Assembly: GCA_024641855.1 (NCBI GenBank)
Contig: JAHECG010000001.1
Coordinates: 62,001-126,000, forward strand
Direction of reading: 5' to 3'
DNA length: 64,000 nucleotides
From: Betaproteobacteria bacterium
Lineage (GTDB): Bacteria > Pseudomonadota > Gammaproteobacteria > Burkholderiales > Thiobacteraceae
Part shown: piece by piece, positions 36,586 to 46,334 of the stretch
How the letters are laid out: each line of letters opens with the position of its first letter
Position numbering within the stretch: the first letter of the stretch is position 1
The notes under the pieces: generated by a model
The model's database searches: none
What the model was told of the DNA's origin: nothing
What the model saw: only the letters and a program-made list of their open reading frames with translations
Translations under genes and position numbers: made by a program

Positions 36586-38564
36586 GCTTGGCTCCCCATT
36601 GCGATCGTCGCTTCGGTTTTACGGGCGCGTTGCGCTAAGCGGTAACGTCGGTCGGAAACGGCTAATAAACCACCTAGCGCCATCAAGACCGCCCCACCCC
36701 AAATCCAATCGACAAATGGCTTGTGATAGACACGGACTGCCCAGGCGCCATTTTCCAGCGGCTCCCCGAGCGAGACATATAAGTCACGGGTTAGGCCAGT
36801 GTCAATCGCCGCTTCAGTCATTGCCATGCCCGTGGCGTTGTATTTGCGTTTTTCCGGATGCAACGTTTTTACTGGCCGACCATTTTTAGTGATCTCGATA
36901 TTGCCTACCCAAGCTTGGTAATTTGGGCCGGTTTTTTGTGTGGTACCAAGGAAGGTAAACACATAACCATCGACGCCAACGGTGTCGTTAATATCCATAC
37001 GCACATCCCGTTCGGTTTCGTAGCCTTTGACCAGCGTGACCCCGATGATAAAAACGGCAATACCCAGATGTGCTAACAACATGCCCCACCAGCTCGGTGA
37101 TTGTTTGGCGATGTTTGCAGTGAGGGAAGTGTTCAGTGCGTCTAGTTTGAGGCGGTTCCAAATCGTGTAAATCACAGAAGCGATTACCCAAAATGCCAGC
37201 AGTAAACCAAGGCTGATTAGTGGTGTCCATTTGCCGAGGGATAATGGCAGTAGTAAGGCCGTCACTAATGAAATACCGAACGCCCACTTCAGCCGTTGTG
37301 CCAATTCCGGCAAGGTCTGTTCTTTCCAGCGCGCAATTGGACCAACGCCCATCAGGAAGATAGCCGGTGCCATGAGTGGTAAAAAGATGGTGTCGAAGTA
37401 AGGCGGGCCGACGGAGATCTTACCGAGGCCTAATGCATCCAGAAATAAAGGGTAGAGCGTGCCCAGCAGGACGGCGCCAGCGGCAACCAGCAACAAGACG
37501 TTATTCGCGAGTAAAAAACTTTCGCGCGAGATCATGGCGAACTTTCCGCCAATGCCCACCTTGGGCGCGCGCCATGCAAAGAGTAGCAAAGACGATCCAA
37601 TGACGACCACCAAGAAAGACAGAATGAATACACCACGTTTTGGATCGGTGGCAAAAGCATGTACTGAGGTGAGTACGCCGGAGCGCACCAAGAACGTCCC
37701 AAGCAAACTAAGCGAAAAGGCGCAGATCGCCAATAAGACGGTCCAACTTTTAAAGGTGCCGCGTTTTTCCGTAACGGCCAGGGAGTGAATCAAGGCGGTG
37801 CCTACCAGCCACGGCATGAACGAGGCGTTTTCCACTGGATCCCAGAACCACCAGCCGCCCCAACCCAATTCATAATAGGCCCAGCCGCTACCGAGAGCGA
37901 TGCCGCAGGTCAAAAACAGCCATGCGGTTGTAGTCCAGGGGCGTGACCAACGTGCCCAAGCCGCATCTAGTTTTCCGCCCATGAGCGCTGCCAATGCAAA
38001 AGCAAAGGCGACAGAGAAACCCACATAGCCGATGTACAGCATGGGGGGATGAATGACCATCCCCGGATCTTGTAATAAGGGATTGAGATCGCGGCCATCG
38101 GGCGCAGCTGGGATTAAGCGCTCAAAAGGATTGGAGGTGAGCAGCATGAACAGTAGAAAGCCGACGCTGATCAGACCCATTACGCCCAACACACGCGCTA
38201 CCATTACTTGCGGTAAGTGACGCGAGAATAATGTGACGGCCACAGTCCATACGGTCAGAATCAACGCCCAGAGCAGAATCGATCCTTCGTGGCTGCCCCA
38301 GGTCGCGGCGAAGCGATAGGCTGTTGGCAATTGTGAGTTGGAATTGGTGGCGACATTTAGCACCGAAAAATCATTGTTGATAAAGCTGTAGGCGAGACAG
38401 GCAAAAGCGATAGCGACGAACACGAATTGCCCTTGTGCCGCAGGACGCGCAATCGCCATAAAAGCCGGTTGATTACGGGCGGCTCCGATCAAAGGAAGAA
38501 TGCCTTGAACGAGCGCGAGCAGGAGGGCAAGAATGAGAGCGAAATGGCCGAATTCTGGAATCAT
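36582..38564 (-). CDS. ccmF: Heme lyase subunit CcmF
   Basis: Polytopic inner-membrane protein of 660 aa forming the heme ligation core with CcmH and CcmI. The WWD heme-handling motif is present as [19 protein letters not shown]. Conserved periplasmic histidine regions are seen in [18 protein letters not shown] and [20 protein letters not shown], and the C-terminal periplasmic loop ([20 protein letters not shown]) is complete. Length is normal. Confidence 0.96.
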   Translation of the reverse strand: MIPEFGHFALILALLLALVQGILPLIGAARNQPAFMAIARPAAQGQFVFVAIAFACLAYSFINNDFSVLNVATNSNSQLPTAYRFAATWGSHEGSILLWALILTVWTVAVTLFSRHLPQVMVARVLGVMGLISVGFLLFMLLTSNPFERLIPAAPDGRDLNPLLQDPGMVIHPPMLYIGYVGFSVAFAFALAALMGGKLDAAWARWSRPWTTTAWLFLTCGIALGSGWAYYELGWGGWWFWDPVENASFMPWLVGTALIHSLAVTEKRGTFKSWTVLLAICAFSLSLLGTFLVRSGVLTSVHAFATDPKRGVFILSFLVVVIGSSLLLFAWRAPKVGIGGKFAMISRESFLLANNVLLLVAAGAVLLGTLYPLFLDALGLGKISVGPPYFDTIFLPLMAPAIFLMGVGPIARWKEQTLPELAQRLKWAFGISLVTALLLPLSLGKWTPLISLGLLLAFWVIASVIYTIWNRLKLDALNTSLTANIAKQSPSWWGMLLAHLGIAVFIIGVTLVKGYETERDVRMDINDTVGVDGYVFTFLGTTQKTGPNYQAWVGNIEITKNGRPVKTLHPEKRKYNATGMAMTEAAIDTGLTRDLYVSLGEPLENGAWAVRVYHKPFVDWIWGGAVLMALGGLLAVSDRRYRLAQRARKTEATIAMGSQA

Positions 38565-39019
38565 GGTTTAGCTGCTTTCCCTGTTTTAGCATTGAGTTTT
38601 TTTGCGTCTTCCAGGGCCTTGGCGGCCTCAGGGGGCATATAGTTTTCGTCGTGCTTGGCGAGTACGGTATCCGCAACGAAGTGACCGTCTGCACCCAGTT
38701 TGCCTTGTGCTACAACGCTTTTACCTTCTTTAAACAAATCCGGCAGAATGCCTTTGTAACTGACCGGTATATTGTTCGCGGTATCGGTGACGATGAATTC
38801 CACGGTCAGCCCATCGACTTGACGCTTGAGACTACCCTCCACTACCAAGCCGCCGAGACGAAAAGTACGGTTAGCTGGCGCCTCATGATTTGAGATTTGA
38901 GTCGGCGAGTAAAAGTAATTGAGATTACTCTTGAGTGCATTCAGCACTAATCCCGTGGCAACGCCCAATAACGCCAAGCCGCCAACCACCCACAGTAATT
39001 TTTTATGTCTTGGTTTCAT
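38561..39019 (-). CDS. ccmE: Heme chaperone CcmE
   Basis: Periplasmic heme carrier of 152 aa with an N-terminal anchor ([20 protein letters not shown]) and an OB fold ([20 protein letters not shown]). The covalent heme site is [13 protein letters not shown], with His followed by the DENYMP Tyr ligand. The basic C-terminal tail is usual. It overlaps ccmF by 4 bp and follows ccmD by 2 bp. Confidence 0.96.
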   Translation of the reverse strand: MKPRHKKLLWVVGGLALLGVATGLVLNALKSNLNYFYSPTQISNHEAPANRTFRLGGLVVEGSLKRQVDGLTVEFIVTDTANNIPVSYKGILPDLFKEGKSVVAQGKLGADGHFVADTVLAKHDENYMPPEAAKALEDAKKLNAKTGKAAKP

Positions 39020-39021
39020 AA

Positions 39022-39198
39022 TTAACCTTGTTTGTTCAATTTCATTATTTGCGTCAACCGTTGCCAGAGGGCACTTTTTTGCCGCGATAGTAGAACCAGT
39101 TCAAAGACGATGCAGACCAAGGTAATGAGATAGGAACCCCAGACATAAAACCCGCGGCCACCCATGTCGATAAAATTTGAAAGACTTCCCCAGTTCAT
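39022..39198 (-). CDS. ccmD: Heme exporter subunit CcmD
   Basis: A 58-codon gene between ccmC and ccmE. It reads [20 protein letters not shown], then a single membrane helix ([19 protein letters not shown]) and a basic tail. The MGGRGFYVW signature is typical of CcmD, which stabilises holo-CcmE with CcmABC. A good GGAGAA lies upstream. The ATG overlaps the ccmC stop as ATGA and the stop is 2 bp from ccmE. Confidence 0.95.
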   Translation of the reverse strand: MNWGSLSNFIDMGGRGFYVWGSYLITLVCIVFELVLLSRQKSALWQRLTQIMKLNKQG

Positions 39199-39935
39199 GA
39201 TTTTTTCTCCAGGACTTCCTGCACCCAGGCGCTGGATTTTTCACGTTCCAACATCAGCAGTCGTACCCGCGACAGGGTTACAGCGATGGAATACATCCAG
39301 GCGGCAATCGCCATGATGAGCATGCCCAGCAACATCGTTTTTGCCATGCTGGGGGATCGGGTTAAGCTGACGGATGCGCCTTGATGCAAGGTGTTCCACC
39401 ATTTTACCGAAAAATAAATAATCGGAACGTTGATCCCGCCCACCATGGCGAGAATCGCGCCGGCTTTATCGGCGCGGCGTACATCGTCGATGGCGGCGGT
39501 CAAGGACATATAGCCGATATACAGAAACAATAAAATCAGTTCGCTGGTCATGCGGGCATCCCACTCCCACCAAGTGCCCCAGGTCGGCTTGCCCCAAAAC
39601 GCGCCAGTGATGAGCGCGACGACTGTAAACATTGCGCCGGTGGGCGCTAGCGCTTGTGCCATCATGCTCGACAAACGGGTGTTCAGGATCAAACCTAGCC
39701 CCGCCCAAATGGCCATTACGATATAAATGAACATCGACATCCAAGCGGCCGGTACATGGATGAAAATAATCCGATAAGCCTCACCTTGTGTGGCATCGGT
39801 CGGTGCAACAAAGAAACTGATATAGAGGCCGACGATGGCCAGCGTTGCCGCCAGAACATAAAACAACGGCGCCATTTTTCCCGCCAAGGGATAAAAAGAA
39901 GCGGGGGATGAATATTTAAATAGATTGAAAGCCAT
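39195..39935 (-). CDS. ccmC: Heme exporter permease CcmC
   Basis: Six-helix inner-membrane protein of 246 aa that loads heme onto CcmE. It contains IIFIHVPAAWMSMFIY with the conserved His, the WWD motif (KPTWGTWWEWDARMTSELIL) and the second conserved His region IIYFSVKWWNTLHQGAS. Follows ccmB by 6 bp. Confidence 0.96.
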   Translation of the reverse strand: MAFNLFKYSSPASFYPLAGKMAPLFYVLAATLAIVGLYISFFVAPTDATQGEAYRIIFIHVPAAWMSMFIYIVMAIWAGLGLILNTRLSSMMAQALAPTGAMFTVVALITGAFWGKPTWGTWWEWDARMTSELILLFLYIGYMSLTAAIDDVRRADKAGAILAMVGGINVPIIYFSVKWWNTLHQGASVSLTRSPSMAKTMLLGMLIMAIAAWMYSIAVTLSRVRLLMLEREKSSAWVQEVLEKKS

Positions 39936-39941
39936 AAGTCC

Positions 39942-40610
39942 TTATTCCATTGCGATGCGCAAAGCCAGCGCGGTGACCCATGGCGTGGCTAAGCCGGAAA
40001 AAATCAATAATGCGGCGAGGAGCGATAAATGTCCCTCCGGGTTTACGCCGGCGATGTACGCTTCGACCGCACCTGCGCCAAAGATCAGTGCAGGGATATA
40101 CAAGGGCAACACCAGTAAAGAAAGTAATACGCCTCCCCCACGTAATCCGAGCGTTAACGCTGCACCGATGGCGCCGATGAAACTCAAAATCGGCGTACCG
40201 AGCAATAGCGCGATAAATAGAATGCCCAGCGCCTCTGGCGGCAAATCAAACTGTAAACCTAATAGCGGCGCCATGAGTGCCAACGGCAATCCGGAAACCA
40301 TCCAATGCGCCACGATTTTACCCAGCACAATGACCCCTAGGGGGTGTGGCGCCAGCAGCATTTGCTCCAAGGTGCCATCCTGGTAATCGGCTGCGAACAA
40401 ACGTTGCAAGGATAGCATTGAAGCAAGCAATGCCGCGACCCAAACCACGCCCGGAGCAATCAAGCGCAGCGTTTTCATTTCTGGCCCCACACCTAAAGGA
40501 AATAGACTGACGACGATGACAAAGAAAAACAGGGTCGTCAGCACATCAGCGCGACGGCGAAAGGCCAATAATAAGTCGCGGCGAATGACGCTGAGTAAAA
40601 CATTGCCCAT
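39942..40610 (-). CDS. ccmB: Heme exporter permease CcmB
   Basis: Six-helix membrane subunit of 222 aa of the CcmAB transporter. It starts VIRRDLLLAFRRRADVLTTL and contains the family segment VAALLASMLSLQRLFAADYQ and DGTLEQMLLAPHPLGVIVLG. CcmA supplies the ATPase that releases holo-CcmE. It follows ccmA by 2 bp. Confidence 0.95.
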   Translation of the reverse strand: MGNVLLSVIRRDLLLAFRRRADVLTTLFFFVIVVSLFPLGVGPEMKTLRLIAPGVVWVAALLASMLSLQRLFAADYQDGTLEQMLLAPHPLGVIVLGKIVAHWMVSGLPLALMAPLLGLQFDLPPEALGILFIALLLGTPILSFIGAIGAALTLGLRGGGVLLSLLVLPLYIPALIFGAGAVEAYIAGVNPEGHLSLLAALLIFSGLATPWVTALALRIAME

Positions 40611-40612
40611 AT

Positions 40613-41221
40613 TTAACCCAATTCGATCCGGCGCGGCGTAATGCCGGGCACTTGCAGGGTTTGGTGGGTCGTCAGCACGATCATTCCTTGTTGCGCCAGA
40701 TGTTCGGCTAGGCGCGCTTGAATTAGTTCAACCGCACGCACGTCCAAAGCCGTTAAAGGCTCGTCTAAAATCCACAAAGGGGCATTTGATACCAGCAAGC
40801 GTGCCAAGCCAACGCGCCGCTTTTGCCCTTGTGACAGTGCCTTGGTGGGTAAGTGCTCGCGCCCGCCTAAACCAATTCGTTCTAGCGCTTCTAGGGCTTG
40901 TGGCTGCGTCAGGGGGGCGGCGGCAAATGAGCTAGCGATGAGCAAATTTTCGATCGGCGTCAATTCTTCTTTAACTGCGGAATGATGGCTGATATACAGC
41001 AAATCGCGGTTGAAGTCTTCACCACGGGCGGCGGCATTGTTCCAACGGATTTCGCCCGCAATTGGGGCGCTTAAGCCGCATAACATGCGTAGGAGGCTGG
41101 TTTTTCCGCTGCCATTGGCCCCGGCTACCTGGAGCAATTCGCCTGGAGACAGGGTAAAGCTCAGGTTCGTGAATAGCGTGCGCTCACCACGGAGGCAGGA
41201 TAGGTCAACGACTTCCAGCAT
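40613..41221 (-). CDS. ccmA: Cytochrome c maturation ATP-binding protein CcmA
   Basis: ABC ATPase of about 202 aa with Walker A (GANGSGKTSLLRML), signature ALSQGQKRRVGLARLL and Walker B (APLWILDEPLTALD). I start at the internal ATG giving MLEVVDLSCLRGERTLF, which fits the family length; the open frame reaches 41278 and gives 19 extra residues (MAQEALLSLA...). Neither start has a strong Shine-Dalgarno. First gene of the operon, divergent from rpmB, whose promoter overlaps this 5' end. Confidence 0.93.
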   Translation of the reverse strand: MLEVVDLSCLRGERTLFTNLSFTLSPGELLQVAGANGSGKTSLLRMLCGLSAPIAGEIRWNNAAARGEDFNRDLLYISHHSAVKEELTPIENLLIASSFAAAPLTQPQALEALERIGLGGREHLPTKALSQGQKRRVGLARLLVSNAPLWILDEPLTALDVRAVELIQARLAEHLAQQGMIVLTTHQTLQVPGITPRRIELG

Positions 41222-41269
41222 GGAATAAGGACGGTTGAGTGGTACCAAAGCCAGCGACAATAGCGCCTC

Positions 41270-41298
41270 TTGAGCCATTTTGCAAACTGCTGTATAGT
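41270..41298 (+). promoter_or_regulatory. Putative sigma-70 promoter of rpmBG
   Basis: TTGAGC (-35) and TATAGT (-10) are separated by 17 bp, 34 bp before the rpmB ATG. The element overlaps the upstream end of ccmA, so divergent transcription may interfere. Predicted from sequence only. Confidence 0.5.
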
Positions 41299-41331
41299 TG
41301 CGTCCTTTTTAGCGAATGAAGGACTTCAATC

Positions 41332-41568
41332 ATGGCGCGTGTATGTAAAGTCACGGGTAAGGGCCCGATGTCTGGGAACAACGTGTCCCATGCCCACAAC
41401 AAGACGAAGCGCCGCTTTTTGCCGAATTTGCAGTATCGGCGCTTTTGGGTTGAGAGCGAAAATCGTTGGGTGCGCATGCGTATTTCCAATGCAGCGCTAC
41501 GGACAATCGATAAGAATGGCATCGACGTGGTGCTAGCTGAATTGCGCGCCAAAGGCGAGCAAGTTTAA
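41332..41568 (+). CDS. rpmB: 50S ribosomal protein L28
   Basis: Ribosomal protein of 78 aa with the usual sequence [20 protein letters not shown] and [20 protein letters not shown]. Followed 10 bp later by rpmG, the common bacterial arrangement. Confidence 0.98.
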   Translation: MARVCKVTGKGPMSGNNVSHAHNKTKRRFLPNLQYRRFWVESENRWVRMRISNAALRTIDKNGIDVVLAELRAKGEQV

Positions 41569-41578
41569 GGATTAGATC

Positions 41579-41746
41579 ATGGCTAAAGGCGGACGCGACA
41601 AAATCAAGTTGGAATCCAGTGCAGGCACTGGTCATTTCTATACCACGACCAAAAACAAACGGACCATGCCGGAGAAAATGGAAATCAGTAAGTTTGATCC
41701 CGTTGCTCGCAAGCATGTGATGTATAAAGAAACCAAGTTGAAGTAA
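41579..41746 (+). CDS. rpmG: 50S ribosomal protein L33
   Basis: A 55-codon gene: [20 protein letters not shown], then [20 protein letters not shown] and a C-terminal [11 protein letters not shown]. This is the zinc-free form, since the Cys pairs of zinc-binding L33 are absent. It is immediately followed by a strong terminator. Confidence 0.97.
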   Translation: MAKGGRDKIKLESSAGTGHFYTTTKNKRTMPEKMEISKFDPVARKHVMYKETKLK

Positions 41747-41762
41747 ACAACTGCGTTTCGTA

Positions 41763-41797
41763 ATAAAAAAGCCCCGCCAAGTGCGGGGCTTTTTTAT
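41763..41797 (+). terminator. Rho-independent terminator of rpmBG
   Basis: GCCCCGC / GCGGGGC stem with a 5-nt loop, A-run before and T7 after, 24 bp downstream of the rpmG stop. Confidence 0.93.
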
Positions 41798-41822
41798 TAC
41801 GGGCACAGACTACTTTAGCCAA

Positions 41823-41860
41823 TAAAAAAGGCGCAACCGCTTAGCGATTGCGCCTTTTAA
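41823..41860 (-). terminator. Rho-independent terminator of the desaturase gene
   Basis: AAAAGGCGCAA(T)CGC / GCG(G)TTGCGCCTTTT stem with a 3-nt loop; on the minus strand it is followed by a T-rich tract. It lies 15 bp beyond the desaturase stop. Confidence 0.88.
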
Positions 41861-41874
41861 TCAGCGTCTAGTGA

Positions 41875-43038
41875 TTAAGCTGCGTACCAGCGTAGACGTT
41901 GAGAGAACTGTTGCAACGCATCAATGCCGCTGGCTTCAGCGCGATGGCACCAGTCTTCCAATTGCTTGGTGAGTTGCTCTTGGGTCAGCGTGGAGCGCTC
42001 CCACAAGGTGGCCAACTCTTGGCGCATGGCGTAAATCGTGGCGAGTACTTTGCTCGAATTCAATGCTTGCGTGAGTTCAGCCTGCTCCGGTGCCTTGAGT
42101 TCAGGGCCTAGATGCAACCAACGGCGGAAGGTCTTGATGTCTAACTTGGCACCTTGTTGATGCAAGTGTTGAATTTCATCATGCATGGTGGCTTTAAGCG
42201 ATTTGACGTATTTAGCCATAACTTCATAGCGATGGGTGATCACGGCTTGTACGGTGTCGGCATCACACATGGTCTTGGCGGGGTTGAGCTTCACTTGTGG
42301 TGCAACGCGCTTAACATGGGCCAGACCTATCGTTTCGAGCGTGCGAATATAGAGCCAGCCGATATCGAATTCATACCATTTGCTAGAAAGCTTGGCGGAA
42401 GTCGCATAGGCATGATGGTTGTTATGCAACTCTTCGCCACCAATCAAGATACCCCAGGGGATGATGTTGGTGCTGGCGTCGTCGGCGGAGAAATTGCGGT
42501 AACCCCAGTAGTGGCCAATACCATTGATGATGCCCGCCGCAGTCACCGGAATCCACGCCATTTGAACTGCCCAAATGGTCAGTCCGATTGGGCCGAATAG
42601 CGCGACGTTGATGATTAACATCAGCGCGATACCGCGTGCCGAATAAGGCGTGTACAGGTGGCGCTCAATCCAGTCATCCGGCGTACCGCTACCGTATTTT
42701 TCCATGGTTGCAGGAATCTTGGATTCTTTGCGATAGAGTTCAGCGCCTTCCCAGAATACCTTTTTAATACCTAGAATCTGCGGGCTGTGCGGATCGTTAA
42801 CGGTTTCGCAGAAGGCGTGGTGCTTGCGATGAATGGCTGCCCATTCCTTGGTGACCATGCCGGTGGTCAGCCAGAGCCAAAAACGGAAGAAATGGCTGAC
42901 GATCGGGTGCACATCCAAGGCGCGATGCGCTTGGCAGCGATGTAAGTAGATGGTGACGCTGGCGATGGTGATATGCGTGAAAACCAGGGCGACAACGATA
43001 TAGCCCCACCAGGGTAAGTCAACTAAGCCATTGAACAT
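41875..43038 (-). CDS. Acyl-CoA/acyl-lipid delta-9 fatty acid desaturase
   Basis: Membrane di-iron desaturase of 387 aa that introduces a cis double bond into acyl chains. Three histidine boxes are present: HRCQAHRAL, HRKHHAF and HNNHHAY. Hydrophobic segments alternate with them (YIVVALVFTHITIASVTIYL; IALMLIINVALFGPIGLTIW). After about residue 260 there is a roughly 125-residue helical, soluble extension (HDEIQHLHQQGAKLDIKTFR ... WCHRAEASGIDALQQFSQRL). Monocistronic, with its own terminator. Confidence 0.93.
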   Translation of the reverse strand: MFNGLVDLPWWGYIVVALVFTHITIASVTIYLHRCQAHRALDVHPIVSHFFRFWLWLTTGMVTKEWAAIHRKHHAFCETVNDPHSPQILGIKKVFWEGAELYRKESKIPATMEKYGSGTPDDWIERHLYTPYSARGIALMLIINVALFGPIGLTIWAVQMAWIPVTAAGIINGIGHYWGYRNFSADDASTNIIPWGILIGGEELHNNHHAYATSAKLSSKWYEFDIGWLYIRTLETIGLAHVKRVAPQVKLNPAKTMCDADTVQAVITHRYEVMAKYVKSLKATMHDEIQHLHQQGAKLDIKTFRRWLHLGPELKAPEQAELTQALNSSKVLATIYAMRQELATLWERSTLTQEQLTKQLEDWCHRAEASGIDALQQFSQRLRWYAA

Positions 43039-43120
43039 AAATGGTAAATCCTTTTATAGAGGGATATGCAAGTCTTGATTCTACCCCAAACTGATTTGGG
43101 TTTGGATGATTCTTCAGCCG

Positions 43121-44407
43121 TTACTTATAAGGCATAACGGCGCCTGGGGTGGAATCTACAACTCGAATATCGCGTCGCGGGTAGGGGATTTCAATCCCCG
43201 TCGTCTGAAATTCTCGCCAGATGGCTAAATTCAAGGCGGAGCGCAGGCTAAGTTGGCCTTCTTCCGGGTCGCTTATCCAGATGACGAGCTCTAATTGCAG
43301 ACCGTTATCGCCAAATTCCTTTAAATAGACTTCGGGTTCAGGGTCATGCAGGACGCGCGGATTAGCCAAAGCGATCTGCTTGATGATAGCCATGGCCGTC
43401 TCCAAGGGGCTGTCATAGCTGATGCTCAGGGAAATATTCATGCGCACATTACGATTGGAAAAAGAGTGATTCACCACCGTCGAAGAAATAATGGTCTCAT
43501 TGGGCACGATGGCTTCGGTACCATCCAGACTTTTTACGACGGTATAGCGATTGGTGATCTGTGTGATTTCGCCATATTTATTGTCCACGGTCACCACATC
43601 ACCGATGCGCAGCGAACGATCAAGCAAAATAATGAAGCCGCTGATGTAATTGCTGGCGACTTTTTGCAAGCCAAAGCCTAAGCCAACACCCAGTGCCCCG
43701 CCGAATACGGAAAGGAAGGTGATGTCGATGCCGGCCAGTGGCAACGCAATCAGTACGCCGACCAGCATGAGCAAGGCGCGAACAATTTTGGCCAATACAA
43801 TCCGCAGATTGAGCGCTAAGGTGTTGGCGCTCATGACACGATCTTCAATGACACGTCCAATCCACAGGGCGAGTGCCACAGTCACCAACATGGAGAGTGC
43901 ACCTTCCATCACCAGTAGTAGCGAGATGCGCTGCTGTCCCATGTTCAGACCAATATCGTCCAGTGTTTCGAGTACTTCGTGATGCAACCCGGTCACATGT
44001 AATGCTGCCGCGATAATGACAAGGACAATCAGTGTCCGCTCGACGAGTGTCAGCAGTTCGCTTGGATCAAAAGTCATGCGCAATATATGGATTGCGGCGC
44101 GTATTAAGCTAAAGGCAAAAGCCAATGCGATGAATAAACGTAACAAGCCGATGGGCATCCAGTGTTGAAGTATTGATTTACTCAAGATGAGTAATGCCAC
44201 CGCCAATAGGGGCAGCAAAACATAGGAGATACCGTTAAGCCTGAAATCGGGCTGCGATTTTTTGGTGAATTGTCGGCTGATGAGATGAGTCAATAGCCAA
44301 GCCAAGCCCCAGCTGGCACAGACTAAACCCAGTTGCCAAAACAAACCGCTATCGCTGCTTTGTGCTAATGCATCGTGCAAAGGGCTTGTCGTCGTTGGCG
44401 TAATCAT
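43121..44407 (-). CDS. MscS family mechanosensitive ion channel
   Basis: Inner-membrane channel of 428 aa with about five or six N-terminal helices. The pore-lining helix and MscS core are in LSVFGGALGVGLGFGLQKVA, followed by SGFIILLDRSLRIGDVVTVD and NKYGEITQITNRYTVVKSLD. The end is a cytoplasmic alpha/beta domain (VWISDPEEGQLSLRSALNLA). The N-terminal part is longer than in E. coli MscS. Its start overlaps the upstream nuclease gene stop by 4 bp. Confidence 0.94.
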   Translation of the reverse strand: MITPTTTSPLHDALAQSSDSGLFWQLGLVCASWGLAWLLTHLISRQFTKKSQPDFRLNGISYVLLPLLAVALLILSKSILQHWMPIGLLRLFIALAFAFSLIRAAIHILRMTFDPSELLTLVERTLIVLVIIAAALHVTGLHHEVLETLDDIGLNMGQQRISLLLVMEGALSMLVTVALALWIGRVIEDRVMSANTLALNLRIVLAKIVRALLMLVGVLIALPLAGIDITFLSVFGGALGVGLGFGLQKVASNYISGFIILLDRSLRIGDVVTVDNKYGEITQITNRYTVVKSLDGTEAIVPNETIISSTVVNHSFSNRNVRMNISLSISYDSPLETAMAIIKQIALANPRVLHDPEPEVYLKEFGDNGLQLELVIWISDPEEGQLSLRSALNLAIWREFQTTGIEIPYPRRDIRVVDSTPGAVMPYK

Positions 44408-44955
44408 GGGTGATAGGGTGTGGAATGGTTGAAATGCCGCTGCCAGTTAGTGCTGTAAGCATCGGCCAAAGGTTTGTTGCCACGCAAGATCAATAAATTT
44501 TCTGCGTTCTTAAACTGGCCGGAATAGGTGAAGTTCATTGAGCCGGTGACCACGATCGGATTCGATTCTTCGGCATCGATGATCATGACTTTGTTATGCG
44601 CGCTTTGGTGCTGTTGATCGAGCCAGACATGGATGCCGCTACGTTGCATCAAGCCTAACTTATTGTGCTCCAGTTTACGGGCTTGTTCGGAATCGGCAAT
44701 CAGTTGCACATGGATGCCGCGACGTTGGGCTTCTATTAAAGCAAATGCAATTTCATTGCTGGTAAAGCCATAGGCTTGCACGCGCACCGTTTTACGGGCT
44801 TCGCGCAGCGCGTTCATAATGAGGCTATTGGCATCTTCATCGGGCGGGAAAGCGACTTGGATTGAGCCGGTCGCGACCAATGCTTTCGTATCAAACGCAG
44901 TTGCCGCGAAGGCCGTGAACAGAAGTGGTAATCCGAGTAGCAAAAGATTGCGCAT
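44404..44955 (-). CDS. Phospholipase D-fold endonuclease, Nuc-like, exported
   Basis: 183-residue protein with a signal peptide (LLLLGLPLLFTAFAATAF) and a single HKD motif (HNKVMIIDAEESNPIVVTGS followed by MNF), as in the periplasmic Nuc endonuclease, which dimerises to form the active site. The upstream strand VQAYGFTSNEIAFALIEAQR fits the fold. It is coupled to the MscS gene. Confidence 0.92.
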   Translation of the reverse strand: MRNLLLLGLPLLFTAFAATAFDTKALVATGSIQVAFPPDEDANSLIMNALREARKTVRVQAYGFTSNEIAFALIEAQRRGIHVQLIADSEQARKLEHNKLGLMQRSGIHVWLDQQHQSAHNKVMIIDAEESNPIVVTGSMNFTYSGQFKNAENLLILRGNKPLADAYSTNWQRHFNHSTPYHP

Positions 44956-45011
44956 GAAGACCCAGGAGCGAAGTTCAAATTAAGGCGTATGGTACGTCAA
45001 GCCGAGGCAAT

Positions 45012-45926
45012 TTAGTGCAGCGCAAAACAATCTAAATCGTCGGCAAATGTTGTTGGACCCTGGTAGCGCTTTGCAATAGCGGCGAGCGTTTCTGGTTCTT
45101 GGCCCAACGTACGCAGCATGCGATGCGACAAAATCAAACGTTTGACGCCGGCCGTAGCGGCGATGCGGCCGATGACCGAAGGCGGCATGTGCAAGCTGCG
45201 GGCTGCGCCGGTAGCCCCTTCCGGTACCGCGTTATGGGCAATGAATAGATCCGCTTGCGCTGCCAATTTTTCCAAGTTTCCATTATTGCCATTGGTGTCG
45301 CCGCTGAAAACAATCCGCTGGCTGCCGATTTGAATGCGCCATGCCAAAGCGGGTACTGAGCCATGAATCACGGTGGCGGCATCGGCACTCAAGCCGTTAG
45401 CGGAATATTCGCGCCGTATCTCTTTTGCGCTGAGTTTAACGGTATGGGGCTCTAAAATGTAGCTGCCTTCGCCAGGCGTGATGTATTCACTTAAATAACG
45501 AAAAGCGCCATGTTTAGCATCAAATAAATCACGCAGGAATTCCGATGCGGAAGGAAAGGTGTCATTCCCAGCAGGACCATAAACCGGCAAGTTGCGTTGC
45601 CGGTCTTCAAAGTAGGACGATTTCACTAGCGCCGGAAAGTCTGCGCTGTGATCGGCGTGAAAGTGCGTGAACAAAATCAAATCCAGATCGGCCATGTTTG
45701 CGCCGGTTTGACCAAAACGCAGTGCGCTGCCGCCGCCACTATCCACAAGCACACGCGCTTTGCCATCTTGCCAAATGAGATAACTGCTGGATGCGCGCTT
45801 ATCTTGAGTCTCAGGCCCGCCGGAGCCAAGCACCTGCATCTCAATGCCTTTACCGGTGCAATTTGTCGCATAAGAAGGAGGCGTGCACAAGGCGAGTAAT
45901 AGCAACAATAATTTTCTTGAGGGCAT
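45012..45926 (-). CDS. Exported metallo-beta-lactamase-fold hydrolase
   Basis: Secreted enzyme of 304 aa with a signal peptide (LLLLLALCTPPSYA). The metal motif is FTHFHADHSADFP, with later ligands in VFSGDTNGN, FIAHNAVPEG and LILSHRML. The fold and Gly/Ser pattern (LVDSGGGSALRFGQTGANMA) resemble arylsulfatase/RNase Z-like hydrolases, but export argues against a tRNA substrate. Substrate unknown. It lies 3 bp after the small lipoprotein gene. Confidence 0.9.
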   Translation of the reverse strand: MPSRKLLLLLLALCTPPSYATNCTGKGIEMQVLGSGGPETQDKRASSSYLIWQDGKARVLVDSGGGSALRFGQTGANMADLDLILFTHFHADHSADFPALVKSSYFEDRQRNLPVYGPAGNDTFPSASEFLRDLFDAKHGAFRYLSEYITPGEGSYILEPHTVKLSAKEIRREYSANGLSADAATVIHGSVPALAWRIQIGSQRIVFSGDTNGNNGNLEKLAAQADLFIAHNAVPEGATGAARSLHMPPSVIGRIAATAGVKRLILSHRMLRTLGQEPETLAAIAKRYQGPTTFADDLDCFALH

Positions 45927-45929
45927 GAT

Positions 45930-46226
45930 TTAGTCTGATCCAAACAAGGCTTCATAGCCAGAGATTGAAAGCGTTAACGGGAACATCACAGTGTCCAGCA
46001 AAATGCTGAACGGAAGGTCGAGTAGTGGTTTTTGCGGTGGCTCAACTTTGAATTTTAATAGGGCTTGTTCGTTGCCTTGGAGGGCATTCAAATCGAGGCG
46101 TGTGCCGCTGTAAATTTTAGGGCTACCTGGCTTCGCTTCGGATATTGTGCTGTAGGAAGCACACCCCGGCAAACTTATTGCGATGAGTAAAGCGATGACA
46201 ACCGGTACAGTTTTAACGTGTTTCAT
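45930..46226 (-). CDS. YceK/YidQ-like small lipoprotein
   Basis: 98-residue lipoprotein. The signal ends in a lipobox at LPGCASYSTI. GSPKIYSGTRLDLNAL and LLDLPFSILLDTVMFPLTL are the features of the YceK/YidQ (DUF1375) family. Function unknown in the family. Cotranscribed with the following beta-lactamase-fold gene (3-bp gap). Confidence 0.88.
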   Translation of the reverse strand: MKHVKTVPVVIALLIAISLPGCASYSTISEAKPGSPKIYSGTRLDLNALQGNEQALLKFKVEPPQKPLLDLPFSILLDTVMFPLTLSISGYEALFGSD

Positions 46227-46334
46227 GGTGCGGCAAGTTAGGGATGGTCAGGGGATATCCGAGCTTACTCTTTTGTCGTCTGTTTGCGCATCGTGACGAA
46301 TAAATAACCGATGGAAAGCGAATAGCTTGCGTGG

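Noticed and set aside
41280-41298. TTGCAA with TATAGT as the rpmB promoter
   Set aside because: The spacing between them is only 7 bp; TTGAGC at 41270 gives the normal 17-bp spacer.
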